The translations under genes were made by a program, and so were the position numbers. The notes beneath the pieces were generated by a model. That model searched no databases. It was given only the letters and a program-made list of their open reading frames with translations, and was not told the DNA's origin. Shown here piece by piece: positions 7,564 through 14,873 of a DNA stretch of 36,579 nt (positions are counted from its first letter, which is position 1; each line of letters begins with the position of its first letter). The stretch spans positions 1-36,579 of the forward strand of contig JAGOEM010000008.1 of NCBI GenBank assembly GCA_017997715.1, written 5' to 3'. The stretch comes from Ottowia sp. (GTDB taxonomy: Bacteria; Pseudomonadota; Gammaproteobacteria; Burkholderiales; Burkholderiaceae_C).

Positions 7564-8430
7564 ATGCTGATTCAGATCGGTTACGACATCGCCTTCCAAC
7601 TCAATGGCCCCACCACGGTGCTTGGCGCACTGCACGTGCACCCTTCGCGTGCGGGCGACTTGCTGGCGCCCGAGCAGTTGGTGGTGGAACCCGCCGTGCC
7701 CTGGACCACCTACCAGGACGGCTTTGACAACACCATCACGCGCATCGACCTGCCGGCAGGCGTGAACACGCTGCGGCTGTCCAGCTCGGCCGTGATCGCC
7801 GACAACGGCCTGCCCGACCCGGTGCACCTGGACGCGCGGCAGCACCCGCTGCACGAATTGCCACCCGAGATGTTCCGCTTTCTGCTGCCCAGCCGCTATT
7901 GCGAGGTGGACAGCGAACTGCTGCCATTTGCCTGGGCCCAGTTCGCCCAGACGCCCGAAGGCTGGCCGCGCGTGCAGGCCATTTGCGACTATGTGCACCA
8001 CCACATTCGGTTTGATTATTTGCAGGCGCGCGCCAACCGCACCGCCCTGCAAGGCTGGCAAGAAGGCGTGGGCGTGTGCCGCGACTACGCGCACCTGGCG
8101 GTCGCGCTGTGCCGCTGCATGAACATTCCGGCGCGCTACGTCACCGGCTACCTGGGCGACATTGGCACGGCACCGCTGACGGACTTTCCGATGGACTTTT
8201 CGGCCTGGTTCGAGGCCTACCTGGGCGGCGAGTGGCACACCTTCGATGCCCGCCAGAACACGCCCCGCATTGGCCGCGTGGTGATGGCGCGCGGGCGCGA
8301 TGCCACCGACGTGGCCATTGCCACCGTGTTCGGCTGGCAGCAGCTGGACCGCTTCGATGTGGTGACGGACGAGCTGCCGAATCAGCCCGACGCCGTGCCG
8401 CTGACCGGCATGAGCCCGCAGCCCGGCTGA
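7564..8430 (+). CDS. Transglutaminase-like cysteine-protease-fold protein
   Basis: A 288-residue cytoplasmic protein of the bacterial transglutaminase-like superfamily. The N-terminal ~100 residues form the β-rich domain common in this group (LIQIGYDIAFQLNG…). The core has the nucleophile Cys172 in GVGVCRDYAHLAVALCR (168–184), followed by MNIPARYVTGYLGDIG (186–201), then DFSAWFEAYLGGEWHTFDARQN (211–232) and RIGRVVMARGRDATDVAIATVFG (235–257). In the usual H-x-W-x-E motif the catalytic His stands two residues before Trp; here that position is Ser213. Asp228 (FDAR) remains. Whether this protein is an active protease, amidase or transglutaminase is therefore open. The ATG at 7564, just after an AAGAAA tract, gives the family's usual beginning; the longer frame upstream has no family likeness. 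Confidence 0.92.
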   Translation: MLIQIGYDIAFQLNGPTTVLGALHVHPSRAGDLLAPEQLVVEPAVPWTTYQDGFDNTITRIDLPAGVNTLRLSSSAVIADNGLPDPVHLDARQHPLHELPPEMFRFLLPSRYCEVDSELLPFAWAQFAQTPEGWPRVQAICDYVHHHIRFDYLQARANRTALQGWQEGVGVCRDYAHLAVALCRCMNIPARYVTGYLGDIGTAPLTDFPMDFSAWFEAYLGGEWHTFDARQNTPRIGRVVMARGRDATDVAIATVFGWQQLDRFDVVTDELPNQPDAVPLTGMSPQPG

Positions 8431-8825
8431 CGGCCTGGCGCTCGCCCGCCCAACGCTGGGGCTGGCGAGCGCCGACACCGCTGTTCTTAGCGCCAGGAGG
8501 CAACGCCAACAGCGCGCCAAAGCCCCGCGCCTATGTGCGCGGCAAGCCGCCTAAAGCCGCCCGCCTGGCGTGACGTGTTGGCCATGATTGGCTGAGGCAC
8601 TGAGCCCCGCGTTTCACCTGCGGCACCCCGCCACAGCGCCAACGACCACCGGCGAAACAGGTCCGCCGGTGCGTGGTGTGCTGGCCACATTTTTGCGACC
8701 CACCCACCGCGTTCAGGGCACCTTGCTCCTGGGGAAATGGCGCGCGTGCCCGCGTTAACCCTGATGGTCTTTCTGTGCATTTGTGCCGCACAATTTAACG
8801 AACGGTCGTTCTATTTATACCCATC
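8431..8825. other. 395-nt intergenic region with no supported gene
   Basis: Nothing coding is supported; open frames here are short and unlike any family I know. The only structured element is the palindrome at 8800–8811, just before the next gene. Confidence 0.5.
8800..8811. promoter_or_regulatory. Palindrome GAACG-GT-CGTTC next to the chalcone-isomerase-like start
   Basis: Perfect 5-bp arms with a 2-bp spacer, ending 14 nt before the ATG at 8826. It is embedded in an A+T-rich patch (TTTAAC…CTATTTATA) that contrasts with its surroundings. This is the size and form of a TetR-family operator overlapping a promoter. No TetR gene is in the window, so the link is inference. Confidence 0.4.
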
Positions 8826-9443
8826 ATGCTCACTCGTTTTACCCCCGCCTGGGCCGCGCCGCATCGGCGGGCGATGTGCGCACTGTCTCTGGTGGGCGCA
8901 CTGCTGGCAGCGACACCCGCGCAAGCGCTGGAGCTTGCCGGCGCGCAGTTTCCGGACCAGATCACCGTGGCCACCAAACCGCTGCAACTGAACGGCGCGG
9001 GCGTGCGCTACAAGGCGATGTTCAGGGTCTATGCGGCGGGGTTGTATGCGCCCAGCAAGAGCACCGTGGTGGCCGAGGTGTCGGACACCGCCACGCCCAA
9101 GCGCCTGCACATCGTGATGCTGCGCGAAATCGATTCGACCGAGCTGGGCAACATGTTTGCACGCGGCATGGAAGAGAACGCCGAACGCGGCGCCATGACG
9201 CGCCTGCTGCCCGGCATCATGCGCATGAGCCAGGTGTTTTCCGACCACAAGCGCCTGGTCGCTGGCGACAGCTTTCAGATGGACTGGGTGCCCGGCACCG
9301 GCGCCGTGCTGACGATCAAAGGCAAGGTGATTGGCGAGCCGTTTCGCGAACCCGAGTTCTACCGCGCCTTGCTGGGCATCTGGCTGGGCCCCAAGCCCGC
9401 CGACTGGAAGCTGAAGGACGCGATGCTGGGCAGGGAAAACTGA
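8826..9443 (+). CDS. Secreted chalcone-isomerase-like protein
   Basis: A 205-residue periplasmic protein of the bacterial chalcone-isomerase-like family. Members keep the fold of plant chalcone isomerase but have no established enzyme activity. A signal peptide is evident: basic and hydrophobic segments ending TPAQA–LELAG, with cleavage likely after residue 34. The mature part has LNGAGVRYKAMFRVYAAGLYAP (55–76), IVMLREIDSTELGNMFARGMEEN (96–118) and PGTGAVLTIKGKVIGEPFREPEFYRALLGIWLGPKPAD (155–192), all typical. The ATG at 8874 (MCALSLVG…) would also give a good signal peptide and cannot be excluded, since neither start has a strong RBS. It stands alone on the plus strand. A TetR-type palindrome directly upstream suggests repressor control. 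Confidence 0.9.
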   Translation: MLTRFTPAWAAPHRRAMCALSLVGALLAATPAQALELAGAQFPDQITVATKPLQLNGAGVRYKAMFRVYAAGLYAPSKSTVVAEVSDTATPKRLHIVMLREIDSTELGNMFARGMEENAERGAMTRLLPGIMRMSQVFSDHKRLVAGDSFQMDWVPGTGAVLTIKGKVIGEPFREPEFYRALLGIWLGPKPADWKLKDAMLGREN

Positions 9444-9458
9444 TTGCCGCAGCCCCTT

Positions 9459-9522
9459 GATGCTATTTTGTTGATAGCTGCCAGCGCGCGCAGGCAGGGC
9501 GCCATAGGCCAATTTGAATTGT
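9459..9522 (+). repeat. Dispersed ~60-bp repeat, copy 3
   Basis: Contains GCTATTTTGTTGATAGCTGCCAGCGC in pieces, a GC-rich inverted core and an ATTTGAATT end. It lies between convergent genes (chalcone-isomerase-like and the aspartoacylase-like hydrolase). Its hairpin could end transcription from both sides. Confidence 0.7.
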
Positions 9523-9629
9523 ATTCATCGGCCTACCCAGCCCACATCTGCCCCGTGTCCGCTGGCGCTGGCTGAACGCCCGCCAAGCCATTGCGCCGTG
9601 CGCGGCCCGGGCGCAGGTGGCGCTTTGGT

Positions 9630-10589
9630 TCAGTCTGCCGAACCTGGCTCGGCCAGGTAGAACCATTCCTGCCCCACGTCGGCCCCAGGCAGCGGGAACA
9701 GCACGCAGCCGGCGTGCGTTGCCGTCAGCGGCGTGCCGTCGGCGCGCACGCCAATCACCTCGCCCGCCGACACCGGATCAAAGCTGTGCCAGTCGCGCAC
9801 CAGGCGGTCGCCCGGGTCGGCGCGCAGCACCACTTCCTTCAGCCGCGCGGCAGCTCCAGTGAATGGCGGCGGCGCGGGCACGTCGGCCAGGCCCAGCTGC
9901 GCCAGCGCGCCAAAGATGGCGCGTGCGGCCACGCCCACCGCTGCCGGGTCTTCGTGCAGGCCGCTTTCCAGCGTGACGGCGTAGCCGCCCTGGCTGCGCA
10001 TGTATTCGTTGGTGCCCACGCCTTCGTCGTCCAGCGATTCGCCGCGCGCACGGGCGGCGCGGTCGTACACCTCCAGCCAGCCTTCGACCACCTGCGGCAC
10101 GCCCAGGGCGCGGGCCAGCGCCAGCTCTTCCCTGGCGCGGGCGAAGGGTTCGCGCGCGCCGCTGTTGTTGCGCGGGCCGACCATGGCAAACGGAATGCCC
10201 GGCGTGTGGAACGAATGCAGGTCCAGCAGCGCATCGTGCGCGGCCAGCAGCGGCGCCAGCTGGCAGGTGATGCGGTCTTCGTAGTCCTGCGGATCGGCCA
10301 GCGGGACAAAGCGGCGGTTCAGGTTGCGTTCGCCCTCGCGCGTGTTCCGGCGAAACGCCAGCGGGTTGGCCACCGGCACCAGCGTCAGGCGCCCGCGCTT
10401 GAGCACCGCCCGGCCGTGCTGGAAATCGTCGATCGCGCGGGCAATGGCGGTGGCGCCACTGCGTTCGTTGCCGTGCACCGAGCCCAGCACCACCAACGCG
10501 GGGCCGGGGTTCACCGACGCCCAGGTGTGCCACTGCAGCACCTCTGGCTGCGCGGCGGCGCGCATCAGCAGATCGTGTTCTGAAATCAC
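9630..10589 (-). CDS. Succinylglutamate desuccinylase / aspartoacylase-family zinc hydrolase
   Basis: A 319-residue zinc carboxypeptidase-fold amidohydrolase. Zinc ligands are visible as H39-x2-E42 in LGSVHGNERSG (35–45) and His125 in LLDLHSFHTPG (121–131). The substrate-binding segment is GERNLNRRF (86–94), and the catalytic glutamate is probably Glu208 in AVTLESGLH. The C-terminal ~85 residues form the β-domain typical of this superfamily (AGEVIGVRADGTPLTATHAGCVLFPLP). No other arginine-catabolic ast genes are near, so the substrate is unknown and the astE name is not justified. The start is a GTG at 10589 with GGAGG 9 nt upstream, 4 nt after the gph stop. The two genes form one unit. Confidence 0.9.
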   Translation of the reverse strand: MISEHDLLMRAAAQPEVLQWHTWASVNPGPALVVLGSVHGNERSGATAIARAIDDFQHGRAVLKRGRLTLVPVANPLAFRRNTREGERNLNRRFVPLADPQDYEDRITCQLAPLLAAHDALLDLHSFHTPGIPFAMVGPRNNSGAREPFARAREELALARALGVPQVVEGWLEVYDRAARARGESLDDEGVGTNEYMRSQGGYAVTLESGLHEDPAAVGVAARAIFGALAQLGLADVPAPPPFTGAAARLKEVVLRADPGDRLVRDWHSFDPVSAGEVIGVRADGTPLTATHAGCVLFPLPGADVGQEWFYLAEPGSAD

Positions 10590-10593
10590 TCGA

Positions 10594-11310
10594 TCAAACC
10601 TCCTGGATCAAGCCATTGTCACCGCTGCCCGCCAGCCACGCCACGGCGTCGGCCAGGCTGTCGAAATGGCCTTGCGCGGCCACGCCGTCGACCGGCTGGC
10701 CGTGGTTGTAACCGTAGCGCATCAACACGACAGGGCAGCCCGCCGCCCGCGCCGCCGCCGCGTCGTTGCTGGAATCGCCCACCATCAGCGTGGCGGCCGG
10801 CAGCGTACCCAGCGCCTTGCAGGTTTCCCAAAGCGGCAGCGGGTCGGGCTTCTTGCGGGCGAAACTGTCGCCGCCAAACACATGCGAAAAATACGGCGCC
10901 AGCCCCTTGGCCTGCAGCAGCGGCAGCGCAAAGGCCAGTGGCTTGTTGGTCAGGCACGCCAGCGGCAGGCCCAGCGCGCGCAGCCGCTGCAGCCCCTCCG
11001 TCACGCCGGGGTAGACGCGGCTGTGATGGCCGTTGATGCGCAGGTAGGCCTGTTGGTACAGCGCCATGGCTTGCTGGAACAGGGCCGCATTGGCGGGCCC
11101 TTCCAGCGCCAGCACCGATTGCACCAGGTGGTCCGAGCCCTTGCCCACCAGCTGCGCGATCTTGGCCCGCGCCACCGGCTGGCGGCCAAGCTGGGCCAGC
11201 ATCTGCGCCAGCGCGGCGTCAAAGTCGCCCAGCGTGTCCACCAGGGTGCCATCCAAATCCAGCATGCAGGCCGCCACGGGCCGTGGGGGCGATGCCAACA
11301 ATTCACTCAT
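10594..11310 (-). CDS. gph: Phosphoglycolate phosphatase (HAD family)
   Basis: A 238-residue HAD hydrolase of the Gph type, which removes phosphate from 2-phosphoglycolate arising from DNA repair or RubisCO activity. Motif I is MLDLDGTLVDT with nucleophile Asp18 and Asp20. A helical cap follows (about 30–95, with LVGKGSDHLV). Motif II is the Thr in ACLTNKP, motif III is the Lys in ARKKPDPLP, and motif IV is MVGDSSNDAAAARAAG. All catalytic residues are present. It lies 214 nt downstream of nasA, a gap where I see neither gene nor clear terminator, and is followed directly by the zinc hydrolase. The exact substrate could differ, since HAD substrates are hard to read from sequence. Confidence 0.9.
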   Translation of the reverse strand: MSELLASPPRPVAACMLDLDGTLVDTLGDFDAALAQMLAQLGRQPVARAKIAQLVGKGSDHLVQSVLALEGPANAALFQQAMALYQQAYLRINGHHSRVYPGVTEGLQRLRALGLPLACLTNKPLAFALPLLQAKGLAPYFSHVFGGDSFARKKPDPLPLWETCKALGTLPAATLMVGDSSNDAAAARAAGCPVVLMRYGYNHGQPVDGVAAQGHFDSLADAVAWLAGSGDNGLIQEV

Positions 11311-11524
11311 CCAGAAACCAAACCATCAAGCGCTGCGCGCGGGCGCGCGGCGGGGGTGAAGCAGCGCGGCAACCGCGGCCCGGCACGCGGGCCCAGCGCC
11401 GCTGAACAGAGGCAGCATCGTATCCGCTGGCGCTGGCCCCATGCACCTTGCGCGGACGTGGGCAACGGCGCGGGCTGGCGGCGCCACGGCCATGCGCCTT
11501 CGCGTCGCGTTGGGCGTGGCTTGC

Positions 11525-14323
11525 TTACGCCGACACGCTGGCGGGCTTGGTTTCCCGGATCAGTCTGCGCAGCTCGGGCACGCAAGACCCGCACTTGGTG
11601 CCGCATTGCAGCCGGGCCTGCAGTTGGCCCAGGCGGGCGGCTTCGACCCCGTCGCACTGGGCCAGGCATTCGGTGATCTGCGCTTCGCTGACGTCCAGGC
11701 AGCTGCAGACCTGCCGCGACCGCGCGGCCAGGGCCACCGGCGCCTTGGCACCGGGCGCCAACAGCAGCCGGCCATAGGGTTCGGCGGGCAGTTCGTCTTC
11801 CAGCACGGTGCGCAGCCAGGTCGCTGCCTGGGTATCGCCCGCCAGCATGAAGCCTTGCACGCGGGTGGCGCCGCCGTCGCTGTGCGCCAGCCGGACGGTG
11901 CGCCGCTGGCCCCGGCGGTGGTCGAACAGGCGCAGCGCCTGCGGTGTGTCCAGCTGCAGGACGGCCTCGATCGCGTCGAGCAACTGGGCGTCCACCGGCC
12001 CCGCGGCAGCGGCCCGCAGCACCACGCCGCCGTGTTCGCGCCCAAACGGCACGCAATACGCAAAGCCAAAGCGCGGCATCAGCGCGTCCAGCCGGGCACG
12101 CGCATCGGCGCAGGCGGCGGGCGGCAGCCAGGCCATGGCGAACAGGCTCCAGGGCAAGGCGGCGGCTTCGGCCCGCACGGCAGCGTGCTTGAGCTCGGGC
12201 TGCTTCGAATCGGGGCAGAACGCGGGGCTGGTCACGGCGTTGATCCCCTGCAGCGCGCCGCCGTCCTTCGCCTGGCCGCTGAGAAAGGCGCTGCCCCAAT
12301 GCATGGGCACGTCGATTTGCCCCAGGCCCAGGCCCTTGTCGGCGGCCACCGGCAGCACCACTTCGCCACGCCGGTTGCTGAGGCGCAGCAGTGCGCCTTC
12401 GGCGAAGCCGCGGCGGTGCATGTCCTGTGGGTGCATGCGGGCGACGGGCTCGGGCGCGTGGCCAAACAGGCGCTCCACCGTGCCGGTGCGCGTCATGCCA
12501 TGCCATTGGTCGCGCAGCCGGCTGGTCACCAGGCTGAAGGGGTAGCGCGCGCTGCGCGGCTCTGCCACGGGGCGATAGGGTTCGGCGGCAAACCTGGCCT
12601 TGCCATCGGCGGTGGCAAAGCGGCCCTGCGCGTACAGCCGCGCCTGGCCGGCGTTGGCACCGGCCGGCAAGGGCCACTGCTGCGGGCCTTGGGCGTCCAG
12701 CAGCGCATAGCTGAGGCCGGTGATGTCAAGGTCGCGCCCGCGCGTGCTGGCGCGGTGTTCGTTCCAGACCTGTTCGGCCGCGCTGTAGTTGAAAAGCGAT
12801 GGCTGGCCCGGCCGGCGCAGTGCCTCCAGCTGCTGGGCCACGTCGCGCACGATGCGCCAGTCGGCGCGCGCCTCGCCGGCGGCAGGCACGGCGGCGCGCA
12901 CGCGGCTGATGCGGCGTTCGCTGTTGGTCACGGTGCCTTCCTTTTCGCCCCAGCCGGCCGCGGGCAACAGCCAGTCGGCGTAGGCGGCGGTTTCGCTGGT
13001 GGCAAAGGTTTCCTGCAGCACCACCAGTTCGGCGCGCTCCAGCGCGCGGCGCACGGTGCGCTGGTCGGGCAGGCTTTGCGCCGGGTTGGTGCAGACGATC
13101 CACAGCGCTTTCACTTCGCCATCGGCGGCGGCCTGGAACATCTCCACCGCCGTGCGCCCGGGCGCCTCGGGCACCGTGTCAACGCCCCACAGCGCCGCCA
13201 CTTCGGCGCGGTGCGCGGGGTTGGCCAGATCGCGGTGGGCCGACAGCAGCGTGGCCATGCCGCCCACTTCGCGCCCGCCCATGGCATTGGGCTGGCCGGT
13301 CAGCGACAGCGGGCCGGCACCGGGCTGGCCGATCTGGCCGGTGGCCAGATGCAGGTTGATCAGCGCCGCATTCTTGGCGGTGCCGCTGGTCGACTGGTTC
13401 AGCCCCTGGCAGTACAGGCTGAGCGTGGGCTGGCGCGCGCCCCCGCCCTCGGGCACGCCGGCAAACCAGCGTGCGGCGGTGGTCAGCGCGTCGGGCGGTA
13501 CGCCACAGGTGCGCGCCACCAGCTCGGGCGTGGCATCGCGCACCAGCGCCTTCAGCGCGTCAAAGCCCTGGGTGTGCGCGGCGATGTACGCCGGGTCCAC
13601 CCAGCCTTCCCACAGCATGATGTGCAGCAGGCCGTGGCACAGCAGCACGTCGGTGCCGGGCTGAATGGGCAGGTGCAGGTCGGCGATTTCGCAGGTGTCG
13701 GTGCGGCGCGGGTCCACCACGATGATCTTCAGATCGGGCCGGGCGCGCTTGGCGTCTTCAATGCGCCGGAACAGGATCGGGTGCGCCCACGCCGTGTTGC
13801 TGCCGCTGATGAACAGGCAGGCCGCGTGGTCGATGTCTTCGTAGCAGGCCGGCGGCGCATCGGCGCCCAGCGTCTGCTTGTAGCCGGCCACGGCGCTGCT
13901 CATGCACAGGCGCGAATTGGTGTCCAGCTGGTTGGTGCCCAGCAGCCCTTTGACGAACTTGTTGAGGACGTAATAGTCCTCGGTCAGCAACTGGCCGCTG
14001 CCGTAGACGCCCACCGCGTCGGCACCGTGCGCGTCGATCACGCGGTGCAGCTGCCGGGCGATGGCGCTGGTGGCTTCGTCCCAGGTCCGGCGCTCGGGCG
14101 CGGCGCCGCGCTGCGGCCGGTGCATCGGGTACAGCAGGCGCTGGTGCTGGATGACGGCGGGCGTGGCGGTCAAGTGCAGCGTGCTGCCCTTGGTGCACAG
14201 GCGGCCAAAGTTGGCCGGGTGATCCGGGTCGCCGCGCACCTGGGTGATCTGGCCGCCCGCCGACTCGATGATGACCCCGCAGCCAACGCCGCAGTACGGG
14301 CAGGTGGAACGGGTTTCTTTCAT
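11525..14323 (-). CDS. nasA: Assimilatory nitrate reductase catalytic subunit (molybdopterin)
   Basis: Reduces nitrate to nitrite in the cytoplasm, feeding NirBD. The 932 residues begin with the [4Fe-4S] ligands C8-x2-C11-x3-C15 and C43 (CPYCGVGCGV, GRLCTKG). The Mo-bis-MGD oxidoreductase domain includes YGSGQLLTEDYYVLNKF, NSRLCMSSAV with the Cys expected to bind Mo, SGSNTAWAHPILFRRI, DPRRTDTCEIADLHLPIQPGTD, LNQSTSGTAKNAALINLHLATG and the C-terminal MoCo-binding barrel (QWHGMTRTGTV…). The last ~60 residues form a BFD-like [2Fe-2S] domain: C873-x-C875 and C911-x2-C914. This matches the Klebsiella-type NasA. No NasC/NasB reductase gene lies in the operon, so the electron donor is encoded elsewhere. 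It lies 70 nt after nirD. Confidence 0.97.
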   Translation of the reverse strand: MKETRSTCPYCGVGCGVIIESAGGQITQVRGDPDHPANFGRLCTKGSTLHLTATPAVIQHQRLLYPMHRPQRGAAPERRTWDEATSAIARQLHRVIDAHGADAVGVYGSGQLLTEDYYVLNKFVKGLLGTNQLDTNSRLCMSSAVAGYKQTLGADAPPACYEDIDHAACLFISGSNTAWAHPILFRRIEDAKRARPDLKIIVVDPRRTDTCEIADLHLPIQPGTDVLLCHGLLHIMLWEGWVDPAYIAAHTQGFDALKALVRDATPELVARTCGVPPDALTTAARWFAGVPEGGGARQPTLSLYCQGLNQSTSGTAKNAALINLHLATGQIGQPGAGPLSLTGQPNAMGGREVGGMATLLSAHRDLANPAHRAEVAALWGVDTVPEAPGRTAVEMFQAAADGEVKALWIVCTNPAQSLPDQRTVRRALERAELVVLQETFATSETAAYADWLLPAAGWGEKEGTVTNSERRISRVRAAVPAAGEARADWRIVRDVAQQLEALRRPGQPSLFNYSAAEQVWNEHRASTRGRDLDITGLSYALLDAQGPQQWPLPAGANAGQARLYAQGRFATADGKARFAAEPYRPVAEPRSARYPFSLVTSRLRDQWHGMTRTGTVERLFGHAPEPVARMHPQDMHRRGFAEGALLRLSNRRGEVVLPVAADKGLGLGQIDVPMHWGSAFLSGQAKDGGALQGINAVTSPAFCPDSKQPELKHAAVRAEAAALPWSLFAMAWLPPAACADARARLDALMPRFGFAYCVPFGREHGGVVLRAAAAGPVDAQLLDAIEAVLQLDTPQALRLFDHRRGQRRTVRLAHSDGGATRVQGFMLAGDTQAATWLRTVLEDELPAEPYGRLLLAPGAKAPVALAARSRQVCSCLDVSEAQITECLAQCDGVEAARLGQLQARLQCGTKCGSCVPELRRLIRETKPASVSA

Positions 14324-14393
14324 GGGTGATGGACTGAAGGATGGCTAGCGGGGCGCCCAGGCGCGGCGGTGTTGATCGGTGCGGGGGGCACCC

Positions 14394-14807
14394 TCAGGCG
14401 CGCGCCACCTGGCCCGGGTCGATCGGGCCGGCCACGGGGCGCGCACAAGGGCCGGCCAGCGGGCGCGGCAGATCGATCGCGTGGGTGGCGATCTGGGCGG
14501 CGTCCAGAAACACCTGGCCGTCCTCCACCTTGACGTCGAAGCGCGGCGTGCAGCCTTCATCGGGTTCGCGCGCCTTCCCATCGCCCAGGCCAATCGCCCA
14601 GTTGTGCAGCGGGCAGGCCACGTGCCGGCCAAACACGATGCCCTGGCTGAGCACGCCGCCCTTGTGCGGGCAACGGTCCAGCAGCGCAAAGATCTCGTCC
14701 TGGCTGTTGCGAAAGATCGCCACGTCCAGCCCCCGGTCGCGGGCCACGCGCCGCGCGCCCAGCACCGGTATGTCGTCCACTTTGCAGATCGCCATCCAAT
14801 CCGACAT
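14394..14807 (-). CDS. nirD: Nitrite reductase small subunit (Rieske-type)
   Basis: Partner of NirB in NADH-dependent reduction of nitrite to ammonium. The 137-residue protein has an intact Rieske-type [2Fe-2S] site: Cys46 and His48 in CPHKGG, Cys65 and His68 in CPLHNW. This is worth noting because some NirD proteins lack these ligands. The last ~25 residues (LPRPLAGPCARPVAG…) are a Pro-rich tail. The gene starts 66 nt after nirB, and the whole gap consists of a dispersed-repeat copy whose final bases lead directly to the ATG. The usual tight nirBD spacing has been opened by that insertion. Confidence 0.96.
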   Translation of the reverse strand: MSDWMAICKVDDIPVLGARRVARDRGLDVAIFRNSQDEIFALLDRCPHKGGVLSQGIVFGRHVACPLHNWAIGLGDGKAREPDEGCTPRFDVKVEDGQVFLDAAQIATHAIDLPRPLAGPCARPVAGPIDPGQVARA

Positions 14808-14873
14808 AGCTATTCCTTTTATAGCTGCTTGCGCCCGTCTATATTGCGCTACAGCCCTGTTTGATTCAAAAAA
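14806..14873 (-). repeat. Dispersed ~60-bp repeat, copy 4 (fills the nirB–nirD gap)
   Basis: On the minus strand: a TTTTTTGAATCAAA end, an inverted core around GTAGCGC…GGGCGC, and an AGCAGCTAT end followed by a second AATAGCT that touches the nirD ATG. It occupies the whole space between two co-transcribed genes, so here it cannot be a full terminator. Confidence 0.75.

Noticed and set aside
9630..10589. Naming the zinc hydrolase astE
   Set aside because: No other arginine succinyltransferase-pathway genes are present, and the family covers many substrates.
11441..14329. 962-residue open frame on the plus strand
   Set aside because: Mirror of nasA, with the same biased composition and no recognisable domain.
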